From Rhizobium sp. AC27/96 (GTDB taxonomy: Bacteria > Pseudomonadota > Alphaproteobacteria > Rhizobiales > Rhizobiaceae), in assembly GCF_001692325.1 (NCBI RefSeq), contig NZ_LXKN01000015.1, positions 52,639 through 116,638 on the forward strand: a stretch of DNA of 64,000 nucleotides, given 5' to 3'. The notes beneath the pieces were generated by a model. The model made no database searches. It worked only from the letters and a program-made list of their open reading frames with translations, and had not been told where the DNA came from. Numbering within the stretch: position 1 is the first letter of the stretch; every line of letters begins with the position of its first letter. A program made the translations under genes and the position numbers. Shown here in pieces: positions 62,785 to 64,000 of this stretch.

Positions 62785-63692
62785 GTGAATATACGCAAGG
62801 CACAATGAGAATGGAGCAATTCATCCCGCCGGAGGGCGTGCCGATCAGCTTCGCCATCGCATCGCTCGGAACCCGCCTCGGCGCCCAATGCCTCGACCTC
62901 ATCTTCACTTTCCTGCTGGTGCTCGTTTGCGCTGTCGCTTTGGCCTTCGGCGGCTTCCTGCCTCCTGAAGCCTCAGTGACACTGGTCATCCTGCTGGCGT
63001 TCCTGATACGCACGCCCTACTACATCCTCTCGGAACTTGTCTGGAATGGCCGTACGCTCGGGAAAAGGATAACGGGCATTCGCGTCGTCAACGTCAATGG
63101 GCGGCGTCTCACTCCCCACCAGGTCACAGCCAGAAACCTCATGAAAGAGGTGGAGATTTTCACTCCCCTGACCTTGGCTCTTGCCATGGGTTCAATGTCG
63201 GTCTGGGAAGGCGGCGTGACGAGCGCCTGGATCCTCACGGTCCTGATTGTGCCGCTGGCCAATAAGCGCAGGCAGCGGCTGGGTGACATGATTGCCGGCA
63301 CCTTGGTGGTCGACAATCCACGCTCGGTGCTGTTGTCCGATCTCGTCATATCGGCGCCAATGATCCTGCCGGCGCAGGTGGCGTTCGATTTCCTTCCCGA
63401 ACATCTCGATGTTTATGGGAAGTACGAGCTGCAGACGCTGGAAGACGTGCTGCGTGACCCGACCAAAAGTTCGGGCAGCGAAGAGATCACGGAAATCGTG
63501 CGAACCATTATCAGGAAAATCAAGTTTCCAGATGCCGTCAAGACCGGCCAGGAAATGCTTTTCCTGACCGCCTTCTATCGGGCACAGCGCGAGCATCTGG
63601 AAACGTTGAGGCTTTTCGGTACGCGCCGGGAAAACAAGTTTCATCAGGCCGAGAAAACGACTGGCGGAACCGGGCTCGATATTCGACTGTAA
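62781..63692 (+). CDS. RDD family membrane protein
   Basis: The 303-residue protein has the RDD domain (about residues 20-165; SLGTRLGAQCLDLIFTFLLVL and NGRTLGKRITGIRVVNVNGRRL) with three or more helices and a long cytoplasmic C-terminal part (about 190-303). RDD proteins may act as Na+/H+ or other small-ion carriers. Overlaps SpoIIM by 4 bases and ends the operon. Confidence 0.92.
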   Translation: MSEYTQGTMRMEQFIPPEGVPISFAIASLGTRLGAQCLDLIFTFLLVLVCAVALAFGGFLPPEASVTLVILLAFLIRTPYYILSELVWNGRTLGKRITGIRVVNVNGRRLTPHQVTARNLMKEVEIFTPLTLALAMGSMSVWEGGVTSAWILTVLIVPLANKRRQRLGDMIAGTLVVDNPRSVLLSDLVISAPMILPAQVAFDFLPEHLDVYGKYELQTLEDVLRDPTKSSGSEEITEIVRTIIRKIKFPDAVKTGQEMLFLTAFYRAQREHLETLRLFGTRRENKFHQAEKTTGGTGLDIRL

Positions 63693-63847
63693 TTGAACTT
63701 CAACAAGAGGATGAGCGAATTGCGCGTCCTATGGCAATTTGAGACGGTTCTTCCAACTCGTTGAAGTGATTATATCTTCTTCACTATCACGGAAACCTGC
63801 TTTGAGCTTACTGTGTTCCGCTCGACAGTTTTTCGAAGACGAATGTG

Positions 63848-63884
63848 CAGGCCGAAGGATGGTATCTTGCCGTCCTTCGGCCTG
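63848..63884. terminator. Strong bidirectional terminator
   Basis: CAGGCCGAAGGA (63848-63859) and TCCTTCGGCCTG (63873-63884) form a perfect 12-bp stem with a 13-base loop. On the forward strand the sequence GCATATTTT follows, giving a short U-tract. It separates the forward RDD operon from the convergent partial symporter gene. Confidence 0.85.
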
Positions 63885-63891
63885 GCATATT

Positions 63892-64000
63892 TTAGCCTCG
63901 CGCCGTCGCCCTTGCCGGTATCACCGCATTGAGGACCACCGACACTATGATGTTGGCGGCGAGTGCCAGCAGGCCGGTATAGACGGTGAAGCTGGTATCG
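63892..64000 (-). CDS. C-terminal end of a membrane transporter, probably sodium:solute symporter (partial)
   Basis: The last 35 codons run off the window edge. The visible tail (DTSFTVYTGLLALAANIIVS then VVLNAVIPARATARG) is one hydrophobic helix and a basic end, as in the sodium:solute symporter (MctP-type) family. Assignment from so short a piece is tentative. Confidence 0.5.
   Translation of the reverse strand, partial: DTSFTVYTGLLALAANIIVSVVLNAVIPARATARG

Noticed and set aside
1..64000. CRISPR array, tRNA, rRNA, phage attachment site or replication origin
   Set aside because: No regularly spaced repeats, cloverleaf-like genes, integrase or repABC-type genes were seen in the window.

Overview
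The window is GC-rich alphaproteobacterial DNA of a Rhizobium/Agrobacterium type. This is inferred from the gene families and from compact divergent regulator-operon units; no rRNA, tRNA or core housekeeping block is present to anchor it. Its content (transporters, catabolic enzymes, many regulators, one insertion sequence) looks like an accessory part of a chromosome, or a chromid or megaplasmid. No tRNA, rRNA, CRISPR array or replication origin was recognised.

Layout. 0.1-9.3 kb: a GntR regulator, then a forward run of an FAH-type hydratase, a TRAP transporter, kduI, kduD and a polar-type ABC importer (uronate catabolism). 9.4-15.5 kb: a GlxA-type AraC regulator divergent from a Rieske oxygenase, GMC oxidoreductase, class II aldolase and ferredoxin-type reductase. 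15.6-19.6 kb: reverse-strand genes for a small hypothetical protein, an Lnt-like N-acyltransferase with a TetR regulator, an SAM methyltransferase and a MarR regulator. 19.8-23.5 kb: LacI regulator, MFS transporter and rhamnonate-dehydratase-like enolase-superfamily enzyme, followed by an IS630-type element (23.55-24.6 kb). 24.7-31.4 kb: a TPR protein, an Fe-S cluster regulator, an oxalate decarboxylase, a FixJ-type two-component system and a formate/nitrite channel. 31.6-37.2 kb: an Rrf2 regulator, MscS channel, cupin, NAD(P)-binding protein, MBL hydrolase, AhpD-like protein and LysR regulator. 37.2-43 kb: an OmpR/histidine kinase pair, a PmtA-like methyltransferase, a DedA protein, a Pr6Pr protein and an O-antigen ligase family protein. 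43.4-50.6 kb: APC permease, LuxR regulator, amidase, GGDEF-EAL protein, LysR regulator and short-chain dehydrogenase.

50.6-54.8 kb holds the most interesting unit: a C39-peptidase ABC exporter, an HlyD/CvaA-like adaptor and, upstream on the same strand, an 89-codon gene whose product has a textbook double-glycine leader and a Gly-rich, Cys-free repetitive core. This looks like an undescribed microcin-like secreted peptide with its own export machinery. 55.1-56.7 kb has an S41 peptidase next to apparently decaying sequence. 57-63.7 kb is a tight DUF805-DUF4129-DUF4350-MoxR-DUF58-SpoIIM-RDD operon. The window ends in the 3' end of a probable sodium:solute symporter gene.

Regulatory signals add several links. 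An AAGGATA-N5-TATCCTT operator occurs both before the Rrf2 gene and twice before the AhpD-like gene. An ATAC-N3-GGTCTAG motif precedes both the oxalate decarboxylase transcription unit and the formate channel, which flank a two-component system. A 21-bp palindrome sits on the start codon of the TetR gene.
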